In this document: positions 25,652 to 37,676 of the stretch, one piece after another
How positions within the stretch are numbered: the first letter of the stretch is position 1
Layout: every line of letters starts with the position of its first letter
Assembly: GCA_904066235.2 (NCBI GenBank)
Contig: CAJFCV020000005.1
Location: 6,877,501-6,941,500 of the forward strand
Reading direction: 5' to 3'
DNA length: 64,000 nucleotides
From: Bursaphelenchus xylophilus
Taxonomy: Eukaryota > Nematoda > Chromadorea > Rhabditida > Aphelenchoididae
Position numbers and translations under genes: made by a program
The notes under the pieces: generated by a model
Told to the model about the DNA's origin: nothing
The model's database searches: none
What the model saw: the letters and a program-made list of their open reading frames with translations, nothing else

Positions 25652-25797
25652 TTAGGCAGTAATCGGTTCTTCGACTTCAATTTCGGGATTTCTACCTAAA
25701 TTATTCGAGATGGACGAATGAGTTTCAGCGTATTTCCGAAATTCATAAACGTCCCGCTCGTTTTCTTCCCGCCAAACAAACGCCTCGCGAATGGGGT
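25652..25797 (-). CDS. terminal exon of an unrecognised gene upstream of rnr-2
   Basis: Open frame DPIREAFVWREENERDVYEF through NPEIEVEEPITA with strongly purine-first codons and a TAA stop; an AG acceptor (ATACTAG) begins it. The first exon is uncertain. A candidate at 26323-26343 encodes MANKENM (a KEN degron motif) with a perfect GTAAGT donor, but joining it gives phase 0, whereas this frame needs phase 1; in the phase-1 reading the exon lacks an ATG. A MITE lies between them. In the other phase the join would read MANKENMTPFARRLFGGKK and stop after 40 residues. The gene may share an operon with rnr-2 (106-bp gap). Confidence 0.45.
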
Positions 25798-25831
25798 CTA
25801 GTATATAATATACGAAAAAAGGTTTACAAAG

Positions 25832-26186
25832 TACTAGTCGCGGAAAAAAGTCCTTATCGGTCTGTCGGGAAAAAAACGGCGGATCGTCGCGCCTCCGAAT
25901 CGCCCATCATCGCTTTGCGACTGCAAGCCGCGACTTGGGATTTGGTGCGCGATAGCGGCGAGGCGAGACATTTTGCTGCGGCGATCCGCCGTTATTTTTC
26001 CGACAGACTGATAGAATTTTCTGCGACTCTGCACTGTGCATGAACCCGAAAAGTGCTTTTGCACTGTGCAATTTTCTTGTTTTTGCCTTATTGTCGCGCG
26101 CGATTCCCGCGACAAATCAACATTTCGGGGTGCGACGAGATTTGGGGGCCGCGAAAAATTCTAAGGACTTTTTTCCGCGACTAGTA
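25832..26186. mobile_element. CTAGTCGCGG MITE, copy A (TA-flanked), with nested insertion
   Basis: Ends TACTAGTCGCGGAAAAAAG and its inverted partner at 26168-26186, flanked by TA as in Tc1/mariner-type MITEs. Its body is the reverse complement of copy B (30568-30765), including two GCACTGTGC palindromes, apart from a 155-bp insertion. No coding capacity. Confidence 0.85.
25857..26011. mobile_element. second MITE nested inside copy A
   Basis: 155 bp with inverted ends TCGGTCTGTCGG and (reverse) TCAGTCTGTCGG, extending imperfectly through AACGGCGGATCG. Flanked by TA on both sides (25855-25856 and 26012-26013), while copy B at 30.7 kb has a single TA at the same position. Confidence 0.8.
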
Positions 26187-26975
26187 TTGAGGTAAATTTT
26201 GTACACAGTTTATACGGTAGAGGACTTTCCTTTAAATTTGAACGCATTGGAATAAAAGACGAATCCCCTTTAAATTCTCCTTATTTTAGGTACTTTATTG
26301 ACGCCGGAAACAACGTACTTACCATGTTCTCTTTGTTCGCCATGTTTGGAAGTTCCAGAGCAAGTTCGTTTTTGATCAACTGACACAATTTTGGTTCGTC
26401 TTCCAGCTTTTATAGACGCCCCAAAAGTCGCGCCAAGTCGTAACGCTTGACTCAAAAAGCGGCGGGAAAAGAACGCGTCCAGAGATCCTTTGGATGAGCA
26501 TTATGTAAGGTCACAAACGGAGGGCGGAGTGAGCATACAATGCGTGCCAGATTTGAATTCGCTAGAAATTTGAGGAAATTGAAGCTTGCGCTGTCGCAGA
26601 ATTCGAACGGATCTCTGATCTAGAGCGCGATTTTGAGCCGTTCTTTGCTCATAATTGCTGGATTACGGTAGATTGGCTGCAAAGCGAAGTGCTTTTTTAA
26701 TTCGGTATCATTGAAATATTCTGGATCATCGATTACTTCTGCTTCCACCAATCGATTTGATGACAAGTATAATACCAAATAGCCGCAGTATTCTCATTCT
26801 GAACCCACAAATCTGCAGTTTCCACTGCAGGCAATATGATGAAGCTAATAAAAGGAAACGGAATTCGGAATCGAATTAAAACAGGCCTTACGGGACATAT
26901 AAAATCTCAAACTAATTGAATTTATCGGTTCTATGTATAAAGGACCTCGGGGTCGGCAACTTGAATGGTCTGAGC
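26187..26975. other. region upstream of rnr-2 unit and hlh-15-like gene
   Basis: Holds a minus-strand TATAAAAG-like motif at about 26405-26413, 60-70 bp before the MANKENM candidate exon, consistent with a core promoter. No other gene is supported between 26460 and 26975. Confidence 0.4.
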
Positions 26976-28058
26976 ATGGTTTCCCATCAGGATTTCCATC
27001 CCAAGGTAGATAATCAGTTGAGTAAAGCGGAAAAGAGGAAGCGAAGAAGAGCAACTCCAAAATACCGATGTCTTCATGCTACCAGAGAACGGTCAGTCGT
27101 ATTTTAGCATCGTTTTCTCCTTGTTCATTAGGCTATTTTTTCAACAAGACCGGTTTTCTTTGCTTGAATATGTCAAAGGGCTGGCCAAATGTTGGATTGG
27201 CCTACAAATCTTATAAAAATTAAGTGAAAATTTTCTCATACAAATATCCTCCGATGTTTCAAATTTTTTAAAATCGGTTTATGAAAGAAAATAGTAGGCT
27301 CACGTACCGTAACCTTGTCATCTTTTAGCTCTGCTTTCCCAATTTCCCTTGCATAAATTGACATCCGAAAGTGTTTCTTGCGCTCCCGTTGTTTCTGTTG
27401 CTCTTTCTCCGCTTCTCCATAGTCTTAATCTTAATCCCAAGATGTCCCAGGTCCATTTTCCATGACTTCCTTCTGACCAATGTCCTTTTTCTTGGTTACA
27501 CTTTTTAAACCCATTTTTTGGACGACCTAATTACACCCCTGGATTCGGTGTAAATTTCTTTTTACACATAAAAAATGAGTAAAAGTCGGGGCAAGCTGTT
27601 TTCGAGACCTTAATTCCCTTAGAATTCAGTAATTACCAGTAGTTTTATTGTGTTTGGGAACAAAAAGTTGTCGGCATGACCCTTTCCTTGTTTTTTATAG
27701 CGTATTATATGGGTCTGAATGGTTTTGGATAATCTCAGGGAGCCGTGGATTAGATGGATAATTGCCAGAGGGGCTGTTACGTGAATATGGTGATATCCAC
27801 GCAACTGTTATGTCAGAAAAGACTTAATGTTTGACAGTTTTCTCTCCTGAACGGCAATTTTTGGAGGCTTTTACATTCTTTTTGACCTTTTACGCAAATT
27901 TTTGTTTCAGAATCCGCGTCGAAGCCTTCAATTCAGCCTTCCTGGAACTCCGAAATCTGATCCCGACCCTTCCCCAGGACAAGAAATTATCCAAAATCGA
28001 GATTTTGAAGCTGTCGATCGCCTACATCAAGTATCTGAATTATCTGCTGTCTCTGTGA
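26976..28058 (+). CDS. hlh-15: bHLH transcription factor, NHLH/HLH-15 type
   Basis: Two exons, 26976-27091 or so and 27911-28058, split by an 820-bp intron exactly inside the basic region (ATRER|IRVEAF). The product is about 89 aa: MVSHQDFHPKVDNQLSKAEK, basic stretch KRKRRRATPKYRCLHATRER, helix 1 VEAFNSAFLELRNLI, loop PTLPQDKKL, helix 2 SKIEILKLSIAYIKYLNYLL. It ends right after helix 2, as NHLH/HLH-15 proteins do, and C. elegans HLH-15 is also a minimal bHLH protein. Expected to bind E-boxes as a heterodimer with an E protein (HLH-2). The start is the first in-frame ATG; no domain lies upstream. Confidence 0.88.
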
Positions 28059-28194
28059 AGACACTTACCTTTAATCCGTTGCGTGACCATCTCCACTCCG
28101 GAAACGTGTTATTTGTTGTCCGGGCGACTAAAAACTTAATGTCTGAGATTACTATTTGTCCAAACTTTTACAACGTCCTCCAGATGCGGGCAGA

Positions 28195-31100
28195 ATGAAG
28201 ATACGGACCTTGAAGCTGGCTAAGAAGCCAGTTAAAAGTAGGTTGCAAATATTGCAAACTGATTAGTAATGGTCGCTCTTCTAGTCGAAAAGTTGGCTGG
28301 CTTCACGTTGATCCTGCTCCTTCGATATGCCATCCCAAAGGCTACTGTAAGTTTACTTTTTATTCCGTAATTGTCTGTAGGCTATATATTTTGTGATTCT
28401 TTACATTTTTTAGGCCGAATACGATAATTTATTGGTCAATTCAGTTACAAATGACAATATTACACCACAAACTCGTACCTCGTGTGCTCAGGGAGTCTTT
28501 AATCAACCTATAAAGTAAGACTTCAGCTTAGAAAAAGTGTTAAAATTATTTTTCAGTAAGTGTGAATGTGATGAAGGCTGGGGAGGAGAGAATTGCGAGA
28601 TATGCACAAGGAAACCATGCATTCCAAAAGCAAGGATCTCAACGGTCAGGCCAAAATTAAACCCAAAAAATGAAACTAAAGTAATCGAAGTGGTCGGTGT
28701 TGGATTCCCGAGGCAAGGAACTACTTTAAATCATGATGACTTCTTTTTCAGAAACCATGACAAATCCTACGAATGCCTTTTTAATGAGACCAAGACAGTT
28801 GGACGATGGGTAAACTCGACTATTGTCGAGTGTCTGAGGCCAGAAGTTAACAAAGATCAGGCTTATTCGATTGTCCTTTTGCCAACTGGTCTTCACAGCG
28901 TGATAAAAGCTCAGGAATCCATTTTCTTGGATTATTATGACGAATGTGATAATCAGAAATGTCAGGGAACTTGTTTTAAGAGTCTTTGTGTTTGTAAAGA
29001 TGCGAATACGGGAGATCAGTGTCAAGATCCGAAGGCTTCGGTGAATCAACAATGCCCTGGAAGTGCGAACAGAACATTGGATTTGGAGACTGAGGAAATG
29101 GAGGCGTTGAGTTATATGATAACCCCTAATGTAAGTTAACATTTGATTTGATGTCTAACATAGCGTAAGCACTGTGCTATTATCTCCTTTTCAGACAACT
29201 GAGAAAACAATTCTGTTATCTACGTCAGAGCCGGATCTCTCCGTCGACGAGCTGAGTCGACGAATTTCCTGGGATAAGCCCCTAGGGAATACACAACCTT
29301 ATACTATGGATATTCAAGTGCAGAAACCTTTTTGCTCCGAATACATCAAGGTCTCTCTGGTTGTTAATCACACCTATACGCCTCAACTCACATCTGTAAC
29401 TCGCCACAAACACTCCAACATGCATAGGATTACTGGTTTCATCAAGTACAGTAACACTACAACCTTACAAAATTTGGATGTTCCTGTTGTAATCAAAATC
29501 TATGAGAAGGACGCGTTGATTGAAGAAGCTACAACGTGGTCACAAAGAAGGTTCTTTTCCTATGATGTTTATCCATTTACGGGAAATGTAAAAGAATACC
29601 ATATAGTAAGTAAATAATACTGTGCTTGATGGCATAGAATTACGTAATCAAAATGAGAATTACTTCAGACCGCCGATCATCCTCATCCGGCGTCAAATAG
29701 TACCCCAGGTCTTCCGTTTTCTCACTGCACTGTAGACGCGTTGTACGATGGAAATGTTGTGGTTACCGAACAGGATTTTGAAGTCAAGTATGAGTTGAAA
29801 AGTCAGTCTTGTGCTTGCGGAGAGTGGATGGCTGAGGTCATTTGGCCTCGGCAATTAGTCATGATGAGGTCTCAGAAAATCTCCGTGGGTTTCACGATAT
29901 TTTCGTTCGATTTTGATACCGTTTTCATTATGTGAATGTTGTTTCAGCGTGACGTTGTTAACCCCACAATTGAGTTGGTGTTAAGGGCCGACCAGAAGGC
30001 GAAAGATTCTTTTGAATATCTCTATGTGGCTATTAGTTGTGATTATCTGGTGACATACACTGCGAGGTGGAGTTTACTTATTGTAATTTACAATAACATT
30101 CCTTTAGACATCATCTAATCCGTCGTTTCGGAAATCTGATCAAGATCAATCCCGAACGTCTGGATATTGTTGTTGGAGACGAAGATACGTTAGTTGAGGT
30201 CACTTTGGAGATGCAGCAGCCCCCAACATCAATGTCATCATCCACTTCTGACAATTTATCGCCCTTCTTTTTGGTGTCCCCACCAACTTCAAGAAGATTG
30301 AACAATAAAACAGTCCAGATGGAATACGTGTTCGGAGTGCAAAGCCCATTGAAAGAACAGACCTTGGAGGGGATTCTGCGGTATCCAAGTGAGAAATCAC
30401 CAGTGTTCCAGATACCCTATCGAGTTACGAAAGGTTCAAATGCTGATTTCAAATTGAGGGTCAACGTAAAATGCATGACTTACAGTGAGAATAAATTTGC
30501 TGAGGTAAGTAAATTGAAGCAACACGAAGAAATAAGTGTTTGACAGTTGTATAGTGCATACGCCTAATACTAGTCGCGGCAAAAAGTCCTTAGAATTTTT
30601 CGCGGCCCCCAAATCTCATCGCACCTCGAAATGTTGATTTGTCGCGGGAATCGCGCGCGACACTAAGGCAAAAACAAGAAAATTGCACTGTGCAAAAGCA
30701 CTTTTCGGGTTCATGCACAGTGCGGAGTCGCAGAAAATTCTAAGGACTTTTTGCCGCGACTAGTATAATATCGATTCTACACTACTTGCTCTACTTTTAA
30801 GTTCCATCTTTCTAAGAATACGATTTTAGGTCCTGCTTATCTCCCATCATGGTGAACAACTCTTCAACAAGTTTGTCAAGATCAATTCCGCTGTTGAGTT
30901 CCAGCCCTTGCCGATCGGAGTGTTTGAGTTGATAATTCGGGCCGAGGATTTCCAGACTTTTACTGCTTTGGTCAAAGTTAACACTCTCAATTCCTCATTT
31001 ACCGCCATTTTGACCCAAAAACTTTCAAAAAGTCTGACATTGTTTGATGATGGAGTTAGGTTCATCCAGATGGATTCAGTAAGAGTAATTCTTTTGTCTG

Positions 31101-34100
31101 GATTATTGTTTAGCAATCAACAAGACCCGAGCTGATTGTGGAGCCAAGTACAATAACGGAGGTTGACAAGGACATCTGGGTATCTTTTATCTATTCGAAC
31201 GGGCCGCAGAATTCCATGGCTATGATCACAACGCAAGCGAGCAGTGGAGAGTACTATGATATTGAAAATGTAATTGGTTTGAACAAACATGTCTTTCTGA
31301 ACCTAAAATAATACAATATTTAAATTGCAGCTACCGTATCACATGGCGATTTGTGTTGGGTGTGGTTACAAACACAAGATCCGAGTGGTGTCCAACGAAA
31401 AGAGGATGAATGAAACTGATGTTGTTCACCTCCTTCAGATCCCTTACATCTACACAGTACCCGGTGTAATGGGGGATTTCCAGGACCAAGCCCTGATCAT
31501 GGTCGACCTCAGATCGAAAAGAGTGACTCCTCCGAGTATGTGGCATCTGTACTTATTTCAATTGGAGTCTCTAATTCTTTCAGGGATCTACCCATCAAAC
31601 AGTAACATCCAACGTTTCTATCAGATCTCCCAAAGTTGTCATACCGATCTCGCTATGAAATGCCGTCAATTCTTTGTCCGGGCTGATTTCTGCTCGTCAA
31701 GTTGGTCCCTTCTCAACGCCAATATCCCATCATCTATGGGATTTATGGAGTCGATATTATTTAAGAGAAATTGCTCCCAATCTGGATTGGATTTTTATGA
31801 TTTAAAACAATTACTAAGGTGTGTGATATCAGCAAACAGTGGATTTTGCGAAGTCCAGCCATATATTACAGATGAGCATTTGGCATGCACCCAGAATGTA
31901 CGATTTTTGTGGTAAAATGACAACTTTTTTATATTACTTTTGACATCAGATAAGAAAACAATTTTTTCAGAGTTTATCTTTGGCCAACAAGAAGAATCTG
32001 TACAATATGGCAGCAATTCAACTCAATTTACCAAGATTTGACCTTTGCAATTTTGTCAATGGCTTCTATAAACATCTCCATTATCTTACAGTAGGACTTA
32101 CTTTTTAGAATCAATTTTTATTCCAAATATAACTAAAAAAATTATAATTTTAGACTCTGCTCCCCTCAAATTCGAGTTTGCAAACGGAAAGTCAGTTTGA
32201 AAAGTTCCTGAAAACAATTGTAAATGAATCCGATTACCAAGATTACATTACTTTGCAAGAAGGATTGTCTTTTCAAGGTAATTTTGCATAAGTTTTATTC
32301 GAATTCGATTAATTTCACTAGTCAAAGATGACGGTTTCAGAGTCTTCTCAAGATTTACTGTTTATCTCCAAATGGAACAAAGTCTTCGAACAAGCCCAAG
32401 AATTGGAAATGAATCCATTCAGAAATTTCATAACGAACTCTAGTGCTTATCGATATTTAGAGGAATTCCAGAGGCTGACAAGGATGTTGAAAGAGTTGTC
32501 CAGTGGAATATCTAAGAGAGACCCGTCCAGTTTATTGAATGACGTCATCAGTTTAATGCTGCGACTGGAGAATCGGACTTCAGAAGTTGTTTTGGAGTCA
32601 TATCTGAAGGTGGAGCCTTTGTATTCCAAGGAATCTGGAGTCTTCTTGGTCAATCTGCATCTGCATAATCCTACGGTAAGCGGAAAATATTTAAAAATCA
32701 CTTTGACATTTGTGAGACAGTAAAGTCGTCATACGCAATAGAAAACGATATAAATTTGACCTTTTTTAGACTTCAATTACTCTTCGGAAGATCATTACGA
32801 CCGTTAAATTCACTGACTTCAACGGAACACAGTATGATTTCCCGATTAAGGAACAATTATTTGATGGGAGGCCCTCCAGTGCGATGTATAAGATCTTAAA
32901 ACCAGGGGAAAACATAACAATTCAGTGGACTGTCAGCTCAAAAATGCCTCTAAGATTACTTAGGACGGTCTACCCTACTGTAAGACGAATAATATTACTT
33001 TATGACACCTTTCTTCTTACTTTTTAGGCGGTTGTAAAACTAAATTTCGAAGCGGATCGTCAGTTCCATTCTCGGGAGATCTACTCACCCACATTTAAGA
33101 TGGATCCTGCCGGTTCTATTCGTATTTTAGCCTTTATGTATCCACTCCTCTATGGGAGAATTGATGGGAAAAAGGATCCATTCAATATCAAATTGAGTGT
33201 TATGAATGTTGGGTAAGGGTAATATCACCTAAATTACAGTGTCATTTAGATATCTGCCTCTTCGGAATGTCCAATTAATTAACATCCGACCCCAAGTAAC
33301 CGATGAAAACTTCACCGGAGCGTTACCTTTTACTTTGGACTCGATGGAGATCGATGAAATGACTAAAACACCGTCTCTGGATGTAGATTTAGGGAAGATC
33401 GAGTCGGGGCAACAGAAAAATGTGGTCATGAATATCAGCCTCACCAAGGCTGGGGTAAGTTTGTCATCTTTTTGCATTCTTCAACGTCATTTTAGATGGG
33501 ATTTCTGAAGAATATCCGAGTCTCCTGCTCTTCGAACAATCAATTTGTTGATAATGTTGTTCTACGCAAATTTTACATCAAGCATATGATCAATCCAACA
33601 GCTCTTTTGGTCGCAGATATAGCCGAAGTCTATCCTTTGTATCTCTATCAAACAGATTCCGCCAAATTGACATCTTTGGAGGCTCTCTTTGTGGATCAAG
33701 AAACTCCCGTTGCATCTGAAAGGGAATGTCTCAAGATAATTATGATGGCGTTCAGAATGGCTGATGAAGAGAAGAAGTTTGAGAGTCCTCTAATCGGAAC
33801 TGCCCCTTGGCCCAATGACATTAACTCAACGATGATTCTGAAGGCGGTCGTCCAAGTTTTTCCTAATTTCGATGTCCTCCATCGCACAATTCCAAGCTCC
33901 ATGATCTGGGTGGATGACAAAAAGCTGATCAACTTTGTGGACAGCTCTCCATTTACGAATGCTCAGAAGATTTATTACGAGTTCATATTTTCTTCGGCCG
34001 AATGCGCGGCCCAAAAATTCTTTGCTCAAGAAGAATATCGGATCCCAGTGCCTCCGGGTCTGCACTCAAAGTACAGTATTCTGGCACAAATCCAAGCCCT

Positions 34101-35455
34101 AGGCGACCAATACACGTATTCTTTGAAGAGTCAGCAAAAGAATTTCCCATACGCCATTTTGGGAGATTCTGGAAGCATAATTAACATGTATGGTGACATT
34201 GAAGGTCGAGGTTTCTGTGCCGTTATCGAAGCGGAAGATTCGAGTGGAGGTCGATTCAACAGCTCGGTTCAACTGGGAGGTGAGAGAGTTGAGCATTGTG
34301 GAGTAAAAGAGGACGAGAAAATGCAAGATCATACTTTGGGAGGAGTCTATAATATTCCATTCGATTATCAGAAGGCCAGGAATGAATTCCTCCACAAATC
34401 TGTTGCCAATGTTCCTCCCATCCCGATTTATGAAGACAATGTTAATGTGGAAGTGGATGAGAATGAAGTGATCTACGAACTGGAGCCTGACAATGGATTG
34501 ACCAGCACTGAAATTCCGACTTCAACGGTTACAACCAAAGAAGAAGTTGTTTTGCCTGCTCAAGTTGGTCTGTTGCCTGATAGAATTACAGGTTCAAGTA
34601 CTCCCACCACTACTGCAAGTACTACCACAACGACGTATGAGACTTCTACATCTTCCGCTACCACTTCAACTGAAACTTTATCGACAACAACTCCCGACAC
34701 TTCGGAAACAAATATGGACTCGACTTTACCAGTTAGACCAGATGCAACGCCTCAAATTATCCATCAAATGACCCCTCATCCAACGCCCCAAATGCTCACT
34801 ACAACAACAATAGAGCCTCTGCAGACTCCTCATATTACATTGGAACCGGCTGTTCTCACGACGACTGTATTTTTAGAACCAGACGATCAGTTGAGTCACG
34901 TAAACCAAAGTCAGTGGGAGAGTGTGATTCCACCGTTGAAAGAGACCGAAGGGATTACTGTAACAACCACTGCGGGATCTACAACTTCCGGATATGAGGT
35001 TTACAGTCGGGTCACCACTGCTTATAGAGGTAATTTTTGTTGATGGTTCTAGAATAGAGAAAGGTTGGACCTAGTGGGTCAGCACATTTTGATCAGAAAA
35101 CCTTGATGATTACTGCAAAGGGCGTAAATACGAAGGCCTTAAGGAGTAGAATTCTTAACTCGTTTGGCTTGATAGCAAATCAAATATATTTGTTGCAGCC
35201 AATCAGTCCACCACCACCGAAGACGACCTACTCGTCAACCTGATCACTATCTCCACTCTTCCTACCACTTCTGCATTGCCCGTGGCCACAGGGATCCACA
35301 TCGATACGAAGCAAACGGGCTCCTTTTCTTTGAAGGACCAGATTAATCTCGGAGATGCGGCGGCAATGGTGGATATGGCCTGTAAGATGAAGGGGTCCAA
35401 ACCCGCTTATAGAGTCCTATGTGACTTGGCCAAAACCGTTTACAGGACGCATTAA
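28195..35455 (+). CDS. very large extracellular EGF/TIG mucin-like protein, unrecognised
   Basis: About 25 exons, roughly 1,900 residues. MKIRTLKLAKKPVKIEKLAG precedes a hydrophobic signal segment (FTLILLLRY). Next come an EGF-like motif (CECDEGWGGENCEIC), a TIG/IPT-like beta sandwich (ISTVRPKLNP...VIEVVGVGFP...VECLRP) and a second Cys-rich EGF-like motif (DECDNQKCQGTCFKSLCVC). The long middle has repeated beta-rich blocks and few landmarks. The 515-codon exon 33496-35043 ends in a Thr/Ser-rich, probably O-glycosylated stretch (about 34500-35000). The last exon gives SLKDQINLGDAAAMVDMACK and ends VYRTH with no transmembrane span. An intron at 30504-30830 contains a MITE. Likely a secreted matrix or adhesion protein; I know no family with this whole architecture. 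Confidence 0.75.
30568..30765. mobile_element. CTAGTCGCGG MITE, copy B
   Basis: Perfect inverted ends of about 32 bp starting TACTAGTCGCGGCAAAAAG at 30568 and mirrored at 30765, TA flanks, internal GCACTGTGC palindromes. It lies inside an intron of the large EGF/TIG gene and is opposite in orientation to copy A. Confidence 0.88.
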
Positions 35456-35622
35456 ACGGCCGAGGATTAACATAGGGATTTAGATTTATTCGCGTCAATT
35501 CGTTTATTGTAAAATAATATTGGGAGTAAAGCATTACTAGTCGAGCACTATACAAAACACCGTCACCCAATTTACGACATGTAAAAGTCTGTTCTATGTT
35601 GTTGTATCGTCGAATGTGTTTT

Positions 35623-37235
35623 CTACTGTGTTGGCTTCACTCCGGCCCGATCGGTCATGTTCTTCAAGGCGCTGACTTGTGCCTCGTTCAGCTGCTCTTG
35701 TGCTTGATTCGAATTCTCTTTTCGTTCCTTGTCCACGGCGGCTCGTTTGTTTCTCCAGTAAGTCAGAATGACCACTTGGAAAGCGGTGTTGCGAAGTTCT
35801 GGGACCAAGAAAACATTCATCAAAGGGAAGAGAGCTGGGATCGGGGCCAAGACGAGGATGCCAAAGAACTCTTGGAAACGACTGAAAATTAAGTTCCACA
35901 TCGTAAATGTCATCGTAAAACATAGAACAGAATTCAAATTTCCTTACACATAATCCTGTTGGAATATACAAAAAACAAAATTAACCGCCGGACATAATGC
36001 CATTAAAACAGGAATATAAGCGTCCAGGATCAAAACATTCGTCAGCTTTTGATGCTCCGAGTGAGATTGTTCTGACATTGCCTCCTAGAATGATTGTCAA
36101 GCATATTAGTCTAAAAGGTTTTACCTGTCTTCCTCTCAATTTACATGCCACTACCAAAGAGGCGACAAGGATAATAACGGAGCTGATTACATTGGTCACG
36201 GCAAAGATTCCAGCAGATAGAAAGACCATCGGATTCCGGGAATAGTCGATTCCGAAAATTCCGACCTAAAATTTATTTTTATTTTTGAACTTATTTGTCA
36301 TCATTTTTTAATTTATCAAAGGAGTTTACAGTTTTCTGCGGGACAGAACTCGCTTCCATCCCATTCAAGGTCTGTGGACGCGCAACTTCTCCAGTTTGGG
36401 CCTGAATAAGCTGTTGCTGCTGCTGTATATCTGCTTGATTCTGAAGTTGCCGTTGAAGATTCTGATCTTTGGCCAAAATGGAATCAATATCTCGGGTCCG
36501 ATTCAATTTCTCGGATAAATAGGTTGCATCGACTGCGGAATAATAGAAAAGAACTGATTGAATCACACAAAAAATGCCCGCAGTAAGGAGAAACGTGGTA
36601 ATGTTACGTCGAGAGAAAACGGAGGACATCATCGAGGTCTTGCAAGTGACGTTGTAACGATATAAGAACATAACCATGAAGCTGAACACCGTATACAGGT
36701 AGATTCCACAACCCAAGGAGGCGAGGCCATGCTGGAATTAAAAAATTTTTTAATGAGGAAATAAGATCGACTTTGGGATTTTGAAGAAGACAGTAAATTT
36801 GTTTTTTTTTGTGCCGGCTTTCTTTCTTCCATTCTATTTTTTCAAAAAAATTTGGGAAGCGTTTTTATCGTTTTTCTTCCCAAACCACCGGCACGATCTT
36901 ATTTCTTCACTCTCATTTAATTTTATGGAGGAATGGAGATTTGAAATGCGTCATCAGCATGGAATACTCACCATAAGGACGGAATCGGCCTGAGCCAGCA
37001 ACCCATGTGGAATAAATATGATGCTTGCATTCACCACCACTTGTTGCGGCGCTATCGCCACCAAACACAGGGACATCAAAATATAGCCTACGGCAATGTT
37101 ACGCATAAAAACCAACACTTCCTGGAAACCCTCAACTCGCTTTAACTTGGTGACCAACAAGAAAAGCAGATTCAGCAGAATGCTGATGATCGAAACGATC
37201 GCACAATAGAGACCGAAACTGGTGTTCAGGATCAT
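35623..37235 (-). CDS. seven-transmembrane chemoreceptor, Srd/Str-like
   Basis: Starts MILNTSFGLYCAIVSIISIL (TM1, about residues 6-28), followed by TM2 (AVGYILMSLCLVAI) and TM3 region. After an intron come GCGIYLYTVFSFMVMFLYRYN and TM4 (TTFLLTAGIFCVIQSVLFYY), an unusual Gln-rich loop (QIQQQQ-like, about 36380-36450), TM5 (MVFLSAGIFAVTNVISSVII), TM6 (ILDAYIPVLMALCPAVNFVF) and TM7 (ILVLAPIPALFPLMNVFLVP), with a basic tail. TM7 followed by PLMNVFLV resembles the serpentine PhiNP motif. Nematode chemosensory families Srd and Str have this layout; the exact family is not certain and the ligand is unknown. Confidence 0.75.
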
Positions 37236-37676
37236 GACCGTCGTTGCGGAGGAAAACGGACCAATATGAGGCGAATTTGGCCAAAAGCTCGTCCTAATAC
37301 CGCGAAAATCGTTTTCAGCGGGGGAATCGGATTTTCCATGTCTGTGCCGTTAAAGTGATTAACCAAATGAAGGTGTGGGGTATGCCGTTGGGGAGCCACG
37401 ACAATGGAGAGTGTGTTTTTGTACAGATTTTGATGACGCTTTGTAGGGTTCAGAGAATTTCCAGAAATTCGTTAAACTTTTTTTAATTCTCAAGAGCAAA
37501 AACTGTGAACGTCATCAAAAATCAATATAAAAATTAGAAGTAATGCGGAAAACATTCATGCAAATTTGTGAAATTTTTCAAATTTTTGTACAGATTTGAC
37601 GACCCCTTGAAACACCTGAAACTGATTTTATTCTTCATTCTCGACTTTCATTCTCCGTGTGGTTGTGTTTTGATAA

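Noticed and set aside
36781..36993. 70-codon plus-strand ORF opposite the receptor gene
   Set aside because: Lies in an intron of the 7TM receptor on the other strand; T-rich intron sequence.
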